A stretch of DNA of 58,322 bases from assembly GCF_001945395.1 (NCBI RefSeq), contig NZ_MSXV01000055.1:1-58322 (forward strand). The letters are read 5' to 3'. Position 1 is the stretch's first letter, and every line of letters begins with the position of its first letter. Below are positions 31,789 through 40,317 of this stretch, piece after piece. The notes beneath the pieces were generated by a model, which saw only the letters and a program-made list of their open reading frames with translations, was not told the origin of the DNA and did no database searches. The translations under genes were made by a program, and so were the position numbers. Origin of the DNA: Pseudomonas sp. PA15(2017) (GTDB lineage: Bacteria; Pseudomonadota; Gammaproteobacteria; Pseudomonadales; Pseudomonadaceae).

Positions 31789-32178
31789 ATGAGCGACTCC
31801 GCGGATGAAATCGGCAAGAGCAGCGCCTTCGGGCGCCTGCTCGGCCTCAGGATCGTCAAGGCCGAGGCCGGCGAAGCGATCATTGCCCTGAGCATGCACG
31901 ACGGCCTGCGCAACCTGCACGGCAAGCTGCACGGCGGCGCGCTGTTCTCGCTGATCGACACCGCCATGGGCCAGGCCAGCCACAGCCTCAGCGACGGCGA
32001 GCCGAGCAGCGTGACCCTGGAGTGCAAGGTCAACTACATCCGCGGCGTCACCGAAGGTGACCTGAGCTGCCGTGCCTGGGTCATCCACGCCGGCCGCCGC
32101 ACCCAGGTGATCGAAGCCGAGGTGCACCAGCACGATAAGCTGGTCGCCAAGGCCCAAGCCACCTTCGCCTGCCTCTAA
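31789..32178 (+). CDS. PaaI-type hotdog thioesterase
   Basis: A 129-residue single hotdog-fold protein with the PaaI/YbgC-like signature LHGKLHGGALFSLIDTAMG (about 44-62) and a C-terminal VIEAEVHQHDKLVAKAQATF. It probably hydrolyses acyl-CoA or aryl-CoA esters. It starts three bases after tex and so is part of the tex transcript, an arrangement conserved in Pseudomonas. Substrate is unknown. Confidence 0.9.
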   Translation: MSDSADEIGKSSAFGRLLGLRIVKAEAGEAIIALSMHDGLRNLHGKLHGGALFSLIDTAMGQASHSLSDGEPSSVTLECKVNYIRGVTEGDLSCRAWVIHAGRRTQVIEAEVHQHDKLVAKAQATFACL

Positions 32179-32181
32179 GAT

Positions 32182-32375
32182 CCTGTTCATGATCGCTAAG
32201 CGCAGATTCGTCGATTCAAGCAGCCAAGTGGCGGGAGCGGCCTTTCCCTGATCCATTGTGGGAGCGCGCCATGCGCGCGAAAAATCGCGGGCATGGCCCG
32301 CTCCCACAGGTACTTCATCAATAGCCGCTTTTGCCTTGTAGCTGCCGCTTCATGCGCATAAAGATCGTGAACAGG
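32182..32375. repeat. 194-bp element with CCTGTTCATGATC ends and a REP inside
   Basis: CCTGTTCATGATC at 32182-32194 and GATCGTGAACAGG at 32363-32375 are inverted repeats with one mismatch in 13. A REP palindrome lies between them. No coding potential is seen. With the flanking bases it explains most of the 359-base gap between the thioesterase gene and gshA. Confidence 0.5.
32258..32307. repeat. REP palindrome
   Basis: The sequence begins GTGGGAGCGCGCCATGCGCG and ends GGGCATGGCCCGCTCCCAC, the typical Pseudomonas REP with a GCGAAAAATCGC centre. A second copy is at 35436-35499. Confidence 0.85.
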
Positions 32376-32537
32376 CTCCGAGGCCCAGATCACGCGCGGC
32401 AGAGCTTGAAAGCTGCCTGCGTGTGTCGCTAAAACGTACATCCCTTTCGCCAGACGACCAACGTCAGCAATTCGCCCCTTGTAGAGTCCAGCGTCCACCC
32501 CCATATTGGGGCGACCGCTGCGTGAAGGAATGCAATC

Positions 32538-34118
32538 TTGAGCGACCTGTTCTCCCGCCGTCTGGCCCTGCTCGGCGAGCACGCCAACCTGTCCCTGCTC
32601 TCCCAGTGCCTGCATGGCATTGAGCGTGAATGCCTGCGCGTCGATGAAAGCGGCCAGCTGGCGCTGAGCGGGCACCCCGCTGCGCTGGGCTCGGCGCTGA
32701 TCAACGGCCAGATCACCACGGACTATTCCGAATCTCTGCTCGAGTTCATCACCGCCACGGCGGTCGACCCGGGTGACACCCTGGCAGAGCTGGATCGCAT
32801 CCACCGTTTCGTGTACAGCAAGCTCGACGGCGAGTACCTGTGGAGCCCCTCGATGCCGGGCCCGCTGCCGGATGAGCAGACCATTCCGATCGCCCGTTAC
32901 GGCAGCTCGCACATCGGCCAACTCAAGTACGTGTACCGCAAGGGCCTGGCCCTGCGTTACGGCAAGACCATGCAGTGCATCGCCGGCATCCACTACAACT
33001 TCTCCGTGCCGGAGCAGCTGTGGGCCGTGCTGCAGGAAGCCGAAGGCGACGGGCGCAGCGCGCGCGACTATCAGTCCTCGCGCTACATCGCGCTGATCCG
33101 CAACTTTCGCCGCTACAGCTGGCTGCTGATGTACCTGTTCGGTGCCTCGCCGGCGCTGGACAAGAACTTCATGCGCGGCGCCCCGCACCAGCTCCAGGAG
33201 CTGGACGCCGATACCCTGTACCTGCCCTACGCCACCAGCCTGCGCATGAGCGACCTGGGTTACCAGAGCGAAGCCCAGGCCGGGCTGACGCCCTGCTACA
33301 ACGACCTGGCCAGCTACACCGACAGCCTGCGCCAGGCGGTTGGCACGCCTTATCCACCCTATGTGGACATCGGCACCAAGAAGGACGGCGAGTGGCTGCA
33401 GCTCAACACCAACGTGCTGCAGATCGAGAACGAGTACTACTCCAACATCCGCCCGAAACGGGTGACCTACAGTGGCGAGCGGCCGATCCAGGCGCTGATG
33501 GCCCGTGGCGTGCAGTACGTCGAGGCGCGCTGCCTGGACATCAACCCGTTCCTGCCAATGGGCATCGACCTCGCCGAGTCGCGCTTCCTCGACGCCTTCC
33601 TGCTCTACTGCGCCCTGCAGGACAGCCCACAGCTGAGCAACGGCGAATGCGGCAGCTGTTCGGATAACTTCCTCAAGGTGGTCAAGGACGGCCGCCGCCC
33701 GGGCCTGCACCTGCAGCGTCACGGCGCACCCGTGGTTCTGCAGAGCTGGGCCCACGAGCTGCTCGACGGTATCGAGGCGATCACCGAACTGCTCGACCGC
33801 AGCCAGGGCACGGACGCCCACGGCGCTGCTCTGCAGGCCCAACGCGCGAAAGTCGACGATGCCAGTCTGACGCCCTCGGCCCAGGTGCTCGCCGAACTGC
33901 AGAAGGGCGAAAGCTTCGCGGCGTTTTCCCTGCGCCAGAGCAAGCGCCACGCCGAGCATTTCCGCGGCCAGCCATTGAGCAGCGAGCGGCAGGCCGAATT
34001 CGAGCAGGCCGCACAGCGCTCACTGCAGGATCAGGCCGAACTCGAAGCCCACGAAGAAGGCGACTTCGACAGCTTCGCCGCCGCCTACCAGGCCAGCATC
34101 CTCGCCCTGGCCGTGTGA
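32538..34118 (+). CDS. gshA: Glutamate-cysteine ligase
   Basis: GshA joins glutamate and cysteine with ATP, the rate-limiting step of glutathione synthesis. The 526-residue product is typical of the gammaproteobacterial family and carries GIERECLRVD near residue 27, TDYSESLLEFITA, the substrate-binding CIAGIHYNFS, YIALIRNFRRYSWLL and YVEARCLDINPF. The start is TTG at 32538 with GAAGGAA upstream; the N-terminus MSDLFSRRLALLGEH supports it. It follows the tex block as in P. aeruginosa. Confidence 0.95.
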   Translation: MSDLFSRRLALLGEHANLSLLSQCLHGIERECLRVDESGQLALSGHPAALGSALINGQITTDYSESLLEFITATAVDPGDTLAELDRIHRFVYSKLDGEYLWSPSMPGPLPDEQTIPIARYGSSHIGQLKYVYRKGLALRYGKTMQCIAGIHYNFSVPEQLWAVLQEAEGDGRSARDYQSSRYIALIRNFRRYSWLLMYLFGASPALDKNFMRGAPHQLQELDADTLYLPYATSLRMSDLGYQSEAQAGLTPCYNDLASYTDSLRQAVGTPYPPYVDIGTKKDGEWLQLNTNVLQIENEYYSNIRPKRVTYSGERPIQALMARGVQYVEARCLDINPFLPMGIDLAESRFLDAFLLYCALQDSPQLSNGECGSCSDNFLKVVKDGRRPGLHLQRHGAPVVLQSWAHELLDGIEAITELLDRSQGTDAHGAALQAQRAKVDDASLTPSAQVLAELQKGESFAAFSLRQSKRHAEHFRGQPLSSERQAEFEQAAQRSLQDQAELEAHEEGDFDSFAAAYQASILALAV

Positions 34119-34247
34119 AACCGAGGCCTGGCCCGCGACGACTGCGTCACAAAAGAAACCAATGGTCATAAATCCGGGACAGGTGGCCCGGTTTGGCCAG
34201 GCGTATTTGGCTAGCATGGTTTGCAAGCCTCTTTGCGAACCCCTCTC

Positions 34248-34484
34248 ATGAGCCACCCCGACACCAAGCAGCACTGGAGCCTGGAAAGCCTCACCAAGGC
34301 CTACCAACAGGGCTACATGGCAGGCCTTGCCGGCCATGCAGCCGAGACCCTGCCCTTCGCCAACAGCATTCCCGCCGCTGCCTGGGAAGCCGGCTGGGTC
34401 GACGGCGAAGGCCAGCGCCGGCTTAGCGCGGAAAAGCTCAATCGCACGCCGGGCAATGCTCCAGGCGCCAAGAAACGGGCCTGA
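34248..34484 (+). CDS. RMF-like ribosome modulation factor family protein
   Basis: The 78-residue protein has the RMF pattern AYQQGYMAGLAGH (18-30), then LPFANSIPAAAWEAGWVDGE, matching the A-xx-GY-xx-G ... PF ... AW-xx-GW-xx-G signature of factors that pair 70S ribosomes into 100S dimers in stationary phase. It differs from the usual Pseudomonas RMF, which starts MRRLKRDP, so it is probably a paralogue or family variant. The tail is basic (GAKKRA). A frame opens at 34221, but ATG at 34248 gives the sensible N-terminus MSHPDTKQ. The ribosome site is weak. There is no partner gene. Confidence 0.78.
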   Translation: MSHPDTKQHWSLESLTKAYQQGYMAGLAGHAAETLPFANSIPAAAWEAGWVDGEGQRRLSAEKLNRTPGNAPGAKKRA

Positions 34485-34573
34485 CGCGACGCGCGCCGAT
34501 CTCCTCTCCACGCTGGCCAGCCAGCGAGCCACGGTGCAAAATAATTAACTCTCTTAACTGAAGAAGCCAAGTC

Positions 34574-35053
34574 ATGAGCAACGTTTCCAGCCTGCCGGAC
34601 ACCTCGCCCGCGAACAGCGTCGCTGGCGACGCGCTGCCTGACAGCTGGCTGGACACCCTGGTGGGCTACGCGCTGCGCCGCGCCCAACTGAAGGTGTTCC
34701 AGCACTTGGTCGGTAATCTGGCCGAACACGACCTGCGCCCGGCCCAGTTCACCGCGATGGTGATCATCGACAACGAACCAGGCCTGATGCAGGCCGACCT
34801 GGCCCGCCAACTGGCCATCGAACCGCCGCAACTGGTGCCGCTGCTCAACAAGCTGGAAAGCCGCGGCCTGGCCCAGCGCGTGCGTGGCGTGCAGGACAAG
34901 CGCGCCTATGGCGTGTTCCTCACCAAGGCAGGCATCGCCCTGCTCGGCCAACTCAAGGCCATCGCCGTGGCCAGCGACGAAGCGGCCACCGCTGCCCTCG
35001 ACGACGACGAGCGCAACCAACTGCTACGGTTGCTGCACAAGGTCAACGGTTAA
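34574..35053 (+). CDS. MarR-family regulator, candidate FerR-like repressor
   Basis: The 159-residue protein has a winged helix-turn-helix of the MarR type: LRPAQFTAMVIIDNEPG, LMQADLARQLAIEPPQLVPL (recognition helix, about 75-94), KLESRGLAQRV and the wing DKRAYGVFLT. In P. fluorescens a MarR protein, FerR, controls the ferulate genes. This gene lies beside fcs-vdh-ech, so it may do the same and bind the palindrome before ech. The link is inferred: the nearest catabolic gene is 693 bases away and on the other strand. AAGAAG upstream supports the start. Confidence 0.8.
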   Translation: MSNVSSLPDTSPANSVAGDALPDSWLDTLVGYALRRAQLKVFQHLVGNLAEHDLRPAQFTAMVIIDNEPGLMQADLARQLAIEPPQLVPLLNKLESRGLAQRVRGVQDKRAYGVFLTKAGIALLGQLKAIAVASDEAATAALDDDERNQLLRLLHKVNG

Positions 35054-35193
35054 GGCTGCTTGGGAGAGGCCGCTTGAAGGCAGAAGCAGCCACTCGTCGC
35101 TTTTGCTTTTTGATGTTTCTCCTGCACGGCGGTAGCAGACGACATCAATCGCCCCTTCAGGAGGCCGAATGGAATCGTTGTATAGGGGGACGA

Positions 35194-35393
35194 GCCGCAT
35201 GGATGCGGCGAGGGGGCTAGGCGCCCCCGCCTGATGGGCCATGGATGGCCCTTCCAGGCCGGCCCCCGGAACGACGATGTAATGAGGGAACCCCAGCGCA
35301 GCTGGGGCCGGGTGTCGGGGCTAGACCTTTTGGTTTCTTTTGGCGGGGCCGGCTATCCGGGCAATGCCAAAAGTAACCCGCTCGTCAGAGCGG
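35194..35393. repeat. Six-hairpin intergenic element
   Basis: Six stem-loops in 200 bases: GCCGCA/TGCGGC (35194), GGGGGC/GCCCCC (35212), GGGCCA/TGGCCC (35236), CCCCAGC/GCTGGGG (35291), TTTTGGC/GCCAAAA (35338 and 35366) and CCGCTC/GAGCGG (35378). The first and third share the loop TGGA. No frame is convincing. It could be a dispersed Pseudomonas element or a structured RNA. It fills the middle of the 693-base gap between the MarR gene and fcs; 35500-35746 shows nothing I recognise. Confidence 0.55.
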
Positions 35394-35435
35394 AACTGAG
35401 CGCGCAAACAATACGGTAATGCTGGCGGACTCATT

Positions 35436-35499
35436 ATGGGAGCGGGCGGGCACGCCCAGTCCATGCCCGTGATTTTTCGCGGGCATGGCCCGCTCCCAC
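35436..35499. repeat. REP palindrome with an insertion
   Basis: It starts ATGGGAGCGGGC and ends GGGCATGGCCCGCTCCCAC. The same family as 32258-32307, with extra bases in the left arm. Confidence 0.8.
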
Positions 35500-35746
35500 A
35501 AATACTGCGCCGATGACCACTCCCGCCACATTCTCATCATTCCTCTACACGCCACACACCGGCGAACAGAGCACACCCGTCCAGCCAAAAAAACAGTGCC
35601 GCCGCCGCTCCGTCGACCACCGCGCAGCTGTTGCCGGTGGTTTGCACGCTGCGCTCAACCGCGCCAGCCCCCGTTCAGGTAGCTCCAGAGCGTACGCAGC
35701 ACCGCGATGATCGTCATATCCTCGAAGTGGCTGCCCTGTGCGCCAT

Positions 35747-37603
35747 TCACATTGGCCTCTCGGCGCGCAGGATCGACTCGTCACGGCCGCGGTACAAGGC
35801 CTCCACCTGCTCGGCGCGCCATTGCAGCACGGCGCGCTGGTTGATCGAACCCTTGTCGGTGATCTCGCCGCGGTCGATGGACGGCGCCTGGCTCATCAGG
35901 GCGATCCATTCCAGCCGCGTGGCATTGCCGGTGGCTGCGCGGTTCAGGCGCTGCAGCCAGTCGGCGAACCAGCCGCGTACCGGCGCGCTGGCCAGTACCT
36001 CGGCGTCGCTGGCGTCCGCCGCCAGGCCGGCCAGTTGCCGGCACTCATACAGACGCGGGAAAACCAGCAGCCCGAGGCATTCGCGATCCGGCGCGGCGAC
36101 CACCACGTCCTGCACGTAGGGCGAGCCTTCCAGCACCGCGCGGTTACGCAGCGGGCCGACGCTGACGAACACCCCGGACGACAGCTTGAAGTCTTCGGCG
36201 ATGCGCCCGTCGAACATCAGGCCCAGCTGCGGATCGTTCGGCTCAGCCAGCTTGAGCGCATCACCGGAGCAGTAGAAGCCGTCCTCGTCGAACACCTCGG
36301 CGGTCTGCTGCTCGGCACGCCAGTAACCGGGCATGATGTGCGGCCCGCGAAAGCGCCCTTCCAGCTTGCCGTCGACCGGCACCAGGCGCACTTCGCAGCC
36401 CGGCGCTGGCAAACCGACGTAGCCGGCCATGGACAGCGGCCCGGTGGTGAAGGTGCAGGAGGGCGATGCCTCGGTCATGCCCAGGCCGGCCATCATGCGA
36501 ATGCGCTCGCCGCAATGCCGCTCGGCGATGCGGTCGAGGCGGTCCCAGACGCTCTGCGACAGCCCGGCAGCGGCGAAGAAGAACAGCTTGATGCGTGCGA
36601 AAAAGGTCTCACGCAGCGCCGCGTCCTGCTCCAGGGCGTTGACCAGTTCTTCCCAGCCCTTGGGCACCGTCAGGTAGGCGGTCGGGGAAATCTCGCCCAG
36701 ATTGCGCAGGGTTTGCGCCATGCCCTGGGGCGTCGGCTTGCCGTCGTCGAGGTAGAAGGTGCCGCCGTTGTACAGCACGATGCCCAGGTTGTGGCTGCCG
36801 CCAAAGGTGTGGTTCCACGGCAACCAGTCGACCAGCACCGGCGGCTCCTCACCGAATACCGGGAAGGTCTGCAGCAGCATCTGCTGGTTGGCGCAAAGCA
36901 TGCGTTGGGTGGTGACCACCGCCTTGGGCAGCTTGGTGGAGCCGGAGGTGAACAGAAACTTGGCGATGGTATCCGGGCCGGTGGCGGCGAAGGCGACTTC
37001 GGCCTCGACGCCGCCTGGCTGGGCCAGCAGGTTGGCGAAATCGATGGTGCGCCGGCCCGCCACTTCACCGTGCACGGTGATCACCGGCACATCGCTTGGC
37101 AGCACGGCGTCGATGGCGCGCTGATAGGGCGCAGCGTTGTCGACGAACACCAGCCCCGGCCGCAGCAAATCGCAGACGTGGCGCAGCTTGGCGTGGTCCT
37201 GGGAGAGCAGCGAATAGGCCGGCGATATCGGGCAGTAGGGGATGCCCGCGTACATGGCGCCGAGGGCGATCTGCAGGTGCTGCAGGCCGTTGCCGGAGAG
37301 AATCGCCAGCGGCCGCTCGGCGCTCAGGCCGAAGCCGAGCAGGCACTGGGCGATGGCTCGCACCGTATTGAGCATCTGTGCATAAGGGGTGTGCTGCCAC
37401 GCGCCGCTCTCGCCGCGTGCGGCCAGAAAGGTCTGCTCGCCACGCACTTCGGCCCAATGCACCAAGCGGTCGAGCAAACGCTCGGGCAAGGGCGCCAGCG
37501 GTTCCAGCGAGCGCAGATGCAATTCGCCCTGGCGCTCGCTGACCTCGACGGCCGGGTGGCCGATGGACACCTGGCGATAACGCGGTCCGGTATTGGCGTT
37601 CAC
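35747..37603 (-). CDS. fcs: Feruloyl-CoA synthetase
   Basis: Fcs activates ferulate, p-coumarate and caffeate with ATP and CoA. The 618-residue protein is an adenylate-forming enzyme with the P-loop FLFTSGSTKLPKAV (about 218-231), the A5-like region MMAGLGMTEASPS, YCSGDALKL and the C-terminal GRIAEDFKLSSGVFVSVGPL with RGEITDKGSINQ. These features are those of the ferulate enzymes. GTG at 37603 has GGAG seven bases upstream and gives an N-terminus (NANTGPRYRQVSIG) like known Fcs; an upstream GTG at 37654 would add 17 residues. It runs after vdh with a 114-base gap, on the same strand. Confidence 0.92.
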   Translation of the reverse strand: MNANTGPRYRQVSIGHPAVEVSERQGELHLRSLEPLAPLPERLLDRLVHWAEVRGEQTFLAARGESGAWQHTPYAQMLNTVRAIAQCLLGFGLSAERPLAILSGNGLQHLQIALGAMYAGIPYCPISPAYSLLSQDHAKLRHVCDLLRPGLVFVDNAAPYQRAIDAVLPSDVPVITVHGEVAGRRTIDFANLLAQPGGVEAEVAFAATGPDTIAKFLFTSGSTKLPKAVVTTQRMLCANQQMLLQTFPVFGEEPPVLVDWLPWNHTFGGSHNLGIVLYNGGTFYLDDGKPTPQGMAQTLRNLGEISPTAYLTVPKGWEELVNALEQDAALRETFFARIKLFFFAAAGLSQSVWDRLDRIAERHCGERIRMMAGLGMTEASPSCTFTTGPLSMAGYVGLPAPGCEVRLVPVDGKLEGRFRGPHIMPGYWRAEQQTAEVFDEDGFYCSGDALKLAEPNDPQLGLMFDGRIAEDFKLSSGVFVSVGPLRNRAVLEGSPYVQDVVVAAPDRECLGLLVFPRLYECRQLAGLAADASDAEVLASAPVRGWFADWLQRLNRAATGNATRLEWIALMSQAPSIDRGEITDKGSINQRAVLQWRAEQVEALYRGRDESILRAERPM

Positions 37604-37717
37604 TTCGCTTCTCCACGCGGGCGACTGGCTCGCCCCTGTTGTTCTTGTTGTCACGCAGCGCCGTACCGCCTCGCCAGGGAGGCAGCCGGCACTCGCAGGA
37701 TTACCGCCGTCGCCTGG

Positions 37718-39166
37718 TTAGATCGGGTAGTGCTGCGGGCCGTTCTGCAGGGTCACCCAGCGCAACTGAGTGAACTGCTCGATCGCCGACTTGCCGCCGA
37801 AGCTGCCGTACCCACTGGCCTTGACGCCGCCGAAGGGCATTTGCGCCTCGTCGTGAACGGTCGGCCCGTTGATGTGGCAGATGCCCGACTCGACGCGCTG
37901 CGCCAGGGCCAGCGCCCGCGTGGTATCGCGGCTGAAGATCGCCGACGACAGGCCGAACTCGGAGTCGTTGGCCAAGCGCAGCAGCTCTTCGTCGCCACTG
38001 CCGCGCAGCACCACGGCCACCGGCCCGAAGGACTCCTCGGCGTACAGGCGCATCGCCGGGGTGACGTTGTCGAGCAGGGTCGCCTGCATGATGCTGCCTT
38101 CGACCTGGCCACCGGCGACCAGCTTGGCGCCCTTGCCGACGGCGTCGTCGATCAGCGACTGGATGCGCTCGCCCGCCGAGGTGTCGACCAGCGAGCCGAG
38201 CACCGAAGCGCTGTCGGCCGGGTCACCGGCGCGCAGGCTGGCGATCTTCGTCGCCAGTTTGGCGACGAAGGCGTCGGCAACCTTGGCGTCGACCACCAGG
38301 CGCTCGGTGGACATGCAGATCTGCCCTTGGTTGAAGTAGGCGCCGAAGGCCGCGGCTTCGACGGCAGCGTCCAGGTCGGCATCGTCGAGTACCAGCAACG
38401 GCGCCTTGCCGCCCAATTCCAGCAGTGCCGGCTTGAGGTGGCGGGCCGACAGTTCGCCGACGATGCGCCCGACCTTTGTCGAGCCGGTGAAGTTGACCCG
38501 CCGCACCGCCGGGTTGGCGATCAGCCGCTCGACGATCGCCGCAGCATCGGCCGGCGCGTTGCTGATCACGTTGACCACGCCGTCACCCAGGCCGGCGTCC
38601 TGCAGCACCTGACCGATCAGCCGGTGTACGGCGGGGCTCAGCTCGGAGGCCTTGAGCACCACGGTATTGCCGCAGGCCAACGGCATGGCGATGGCGCGAG
38701 TGGCGAGAATCACCGGGGCGTTCCACGGCGCGATGCCGAGCACCACGCCGCAGGGTTGGCGCAGCGCCATGGCGAAGCTGCCGGGCACGTCGGAAGGAAT
38801 CACCTCGCCATGGATCTGGGTGGTCAGCGACGCCGCCTCGCGCAGCATGTTGCTGGCCAGGTGCACGTTGAAGCCGTACCAGTTGGCCATCGCCCCGGTT
38901 TCCCCGGCAGCGGCGATGAACTCGCCAGCGCGCGCCTGCATCTCGGCTGCGGCCTTGAGCAGACGCGTGCGCCGCTCGTTGGGCGCCAGCGCGGCCCAGG
39001 CGGGAAAAGCGGCCTGTGCGGCGGCCACCGCAGCGTCGGCATCTTCCAGAGTGGCGGCGGCGACTCGCGATACCACCTCGCCGGTCACCGGGTTACGACG
39101 TTCGAAGGTGCGTTCGTCCCGGGACGGGCACGAGCGGCCACCGATCAGCAGGGGCACGTCCAGCAT
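37718..39166 (-). CDS. vdh: Vanillin dehydrogenase
   Basis: Vdh oxidises vanillin and 4-hydroxybenzaldehyde to vanillate and 4-hydroxybenzoate with NAD. The 482-residue aldehyde dehydrogenase has PWNAPVILATRAIAMPLACG, the general base region LLELGGKAPLLVL (Glu near 248), the catalytic Cys in YFNQGQICMSTERLV (about 281) and ESFGPVAVVL. It lies between ech and fcs, the classical ferulate gene set, which gives the name; sequence alone would only say aromatic aldehyde dehydrogenase. Confidence 0.92.
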   Translation of the reverse strand: MLDVPLLIGGRSCPSRDERTFERRNPVTGEVVSRVAAATLEDADAAVAAAQAAFPAWAALAPNERRTRLLKAAAEMQARAGEFIAAAGETGAMANWYGFNVHLASNMLREAASLTTQIHGEVIPSDVPGSFAMALRQPCGVVLGIAPWNAPVILATRAIAMPLACGNTVVLKASELSPAVHRLIGQVLQDAGLGDGVVNVISNAPADAAAIVERLIANPAVRRVNFTGSTKVGRIVGELSARHLKPALLELGGKAPLLVLDDADLDAAVEAAAFGAYFNQGQICMSTERLVVDAKVADAFVAKLATKIASLRAGDPADSASVLGSLVDTSAGERIQSLIDDAVGKGAKLVAGGQVEGSIMQATLLDNVTPAMRLYAEESFGPVAVVLRGSGDEELLRLANDSEFGLSSAIFSRDTTRALALAQRVESGICHINGPTVHDEAQMPFGGVKASGYGSFGGKSAIEQFTQLRWVTLQNGPQHYPI

Positions 39167-39243
39167 GGTGATTCCTCATTGTTGTCGTTGTCGGGAACGC
39201 GCGCGACCCCATGGCGGACGCCGCGCTTTACAAGGCTAGGCGA

Positions 39244-40074
39244 TCAGCGCTTATAGGCCTGCAGGCCGGGCTTGATGCTCTTGTCGTCGAGGAACTGCTT
39301 CATGCCCTGCTCGCGACCACCCTCTTCGTCCAGCAGGCGCGACTGGTCGAGTTTGGCGTACAGATAGTCTTCGTTCTGCTCCCAGGTCAGCTCGCGGCAG
39401 CGCTTGAAGCCATGCTTGGCGGCGCGCAGCACCACCGGGTTCTTTTCCAGCAGGTTGCGCGCCAGCTCCAGGGTGGTGTCACGCAGCTGGGCCAGCGGCA
39501 CGCTTTCGTTGACCAACCCCATCTCGGCGGCTTTCTTACCGTCGAAGGTCTTGCCGGTCATGATGTAGTACAGCGACTGACGGTGGCCCACGGTGTCGGC
39601 CATGGCCTTGCTGACCAGGTTGCCCGGCGGAATGCCCCAGTTGATTTCGGAAAGGCCGAAGGTGGCTTCATCGGCGCAGATCGCCAGGTCGCAGGCCACC
39701 AGCGGGCTGAAGCCGCCGCCGAAGCACCAGCCGTTGACCATGGCAATGGTCGGTTTGGCGTACATGCGCAACAGCTTCCACTGCCACTGCGAGGCTTCGC
39801 GGCGGATCTTCTCCTGGAGAATTTCCGGGCCGGCGTCCACCTCGCGGAAGTATTCCTTGAGGTCCATGCCCGCAGTCCACGACTCGCCGGCGCCGGTCAG
39901 CACCAGTACGCGGGCCTCGGCGTCCTGCTCAAGCACTTCGAGGATCTCGACCATCTCGCGATTGAGGGTCGGGCTCATGGCGTTGCGTTTTTCCGGACGG
40001 TTGAGAGTGACCCAGGCGATGCCTTCTTCGACATCGACCTTGACGGTTTGCCAGCGGCCTTCGTACTTGCTCAT
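39244..40074 (-). CDS. ech: Feruloyl-CoA hydratase-lyase (enoyl-CoA hydratase/aldolase)
   Basis: Ech hydrates feruloyl-CoA and splits it to vanillin and acetyl-CoA. The 276-residue length and the key residues agree with the P. fluorescens HCHL enzyme: S123 (GGGFS), E143 (LSEINWG) and Y239 (EDYLY). The crotonase oxyanion loops are GMDLKEY and GWCFGGG. It is the first gene of the ech-vdh-fcs unit on the minus strand. A TTGACA -35 and an overlapping palindrome lie upstream, and AAGAG precedes the ATG. Confidence 0.95.
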   Translation of the reverse strand: MSKYEGRWQTVKVDVEEGIAWVTLNRPEKRNAMSPTLNREMVEILEVLEQDAEARVLVLTGAGESWTAGMDLKEYFREVDAGPEILQEKIRREASQWQWKLLRMYAKPTIAMVNGWCFGGGFSPLVACDLAICADEATFGLSEINWGIPPGNLVSKAMADTVGHRQSLYYIMTGKTFDGKKAAEMGLVNESVPLAQLRDTTLELARNLLEKNPVVLRAAKHGFKRCRELTWEQNEDYLYAKLDQSRLLDEEGGREQGMKQFLDDKSIKPGLQAYKR

Positions 40075-40108
40075 GGGGTGTGCTCTTGTTTTGGTTGTCG
40101 ATGGACAG

Positions 40109-40137
40109 AAGCTAATCCTGAAAAATGGTTATGTCAA
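40109..40137 (-). promoter_or_regulatory. Candidate sigma-70 promoter of ech
   Basis: On the minus strand TTGACA (plus-strand positions 40132-40137) is followed after 17 bases by TAGCTT (40109-40114). The -35 is perfect; the -10 is weak, as expected for a regulated promoter. The distance to the ech start codon is about 35 bases. Confidence 0.6.
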
Positions 40138-40145
40138 TTAACCAT
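40125..40145. promoter_or_regulatory. Palindromic operator overlapping the ech -35
   Basis: ATGGTTA at 40125-40131 and TAACCAT at 40139-40145 are perfect inverted repeats around a 7-base centre that contains the -35 hexamer. Size and position fit a MarR-type repressor site. The MarR gene at 34574 is the obvious candidate to bind it. Confidence 0.65.
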
Positions 40146-40244
40146 TAATAAAAATCACCATCTGTTCGGAATCCGCATATTCGCCGCCAACGCCATCGTT
40201 CGAAGGGTGCGAAGAATCTCGGACAGTTCACACCGCCGCTTCGC

Positions 40245-40262
40245 TATAGCCAAAGGCTTACA
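40245..40262 (+). promoter_or_regulatory. Candidate GacA box (partly degenerate)
   Basis: The GacA site is TGTAAG-N6-CTTACA. Here the right half CTTACA (40257-40262) is perfect, and the left half reads TATAGC, matching three of six. Its centre is about 65 bases upstream of the likely start of the small RNA, the spacing seen for rsmX/Y/Z genes. Confidence 0.5.
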
Positions 40263-40317
40263 CGACGGCGCGCCGGTTCGCTCTGGTGACACCCCGCCGC
40301 GCGCCGTAATCTATGCC

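Noticed and set aside
34540..34560. TTAAC direct repeats before the MarR gene as an autoregulatory site
   Set aside because: The half-sites do not match the ATGGTTA/TAACCAT palindrome before ech, so the evidence is too weak to list.
35738..39256. 1172-residue open frame on the plus strand opposite fcs and vdh
   Set aside because: It mirrors the codon pattern of two clear enzymes on the other strand and has no family motif.
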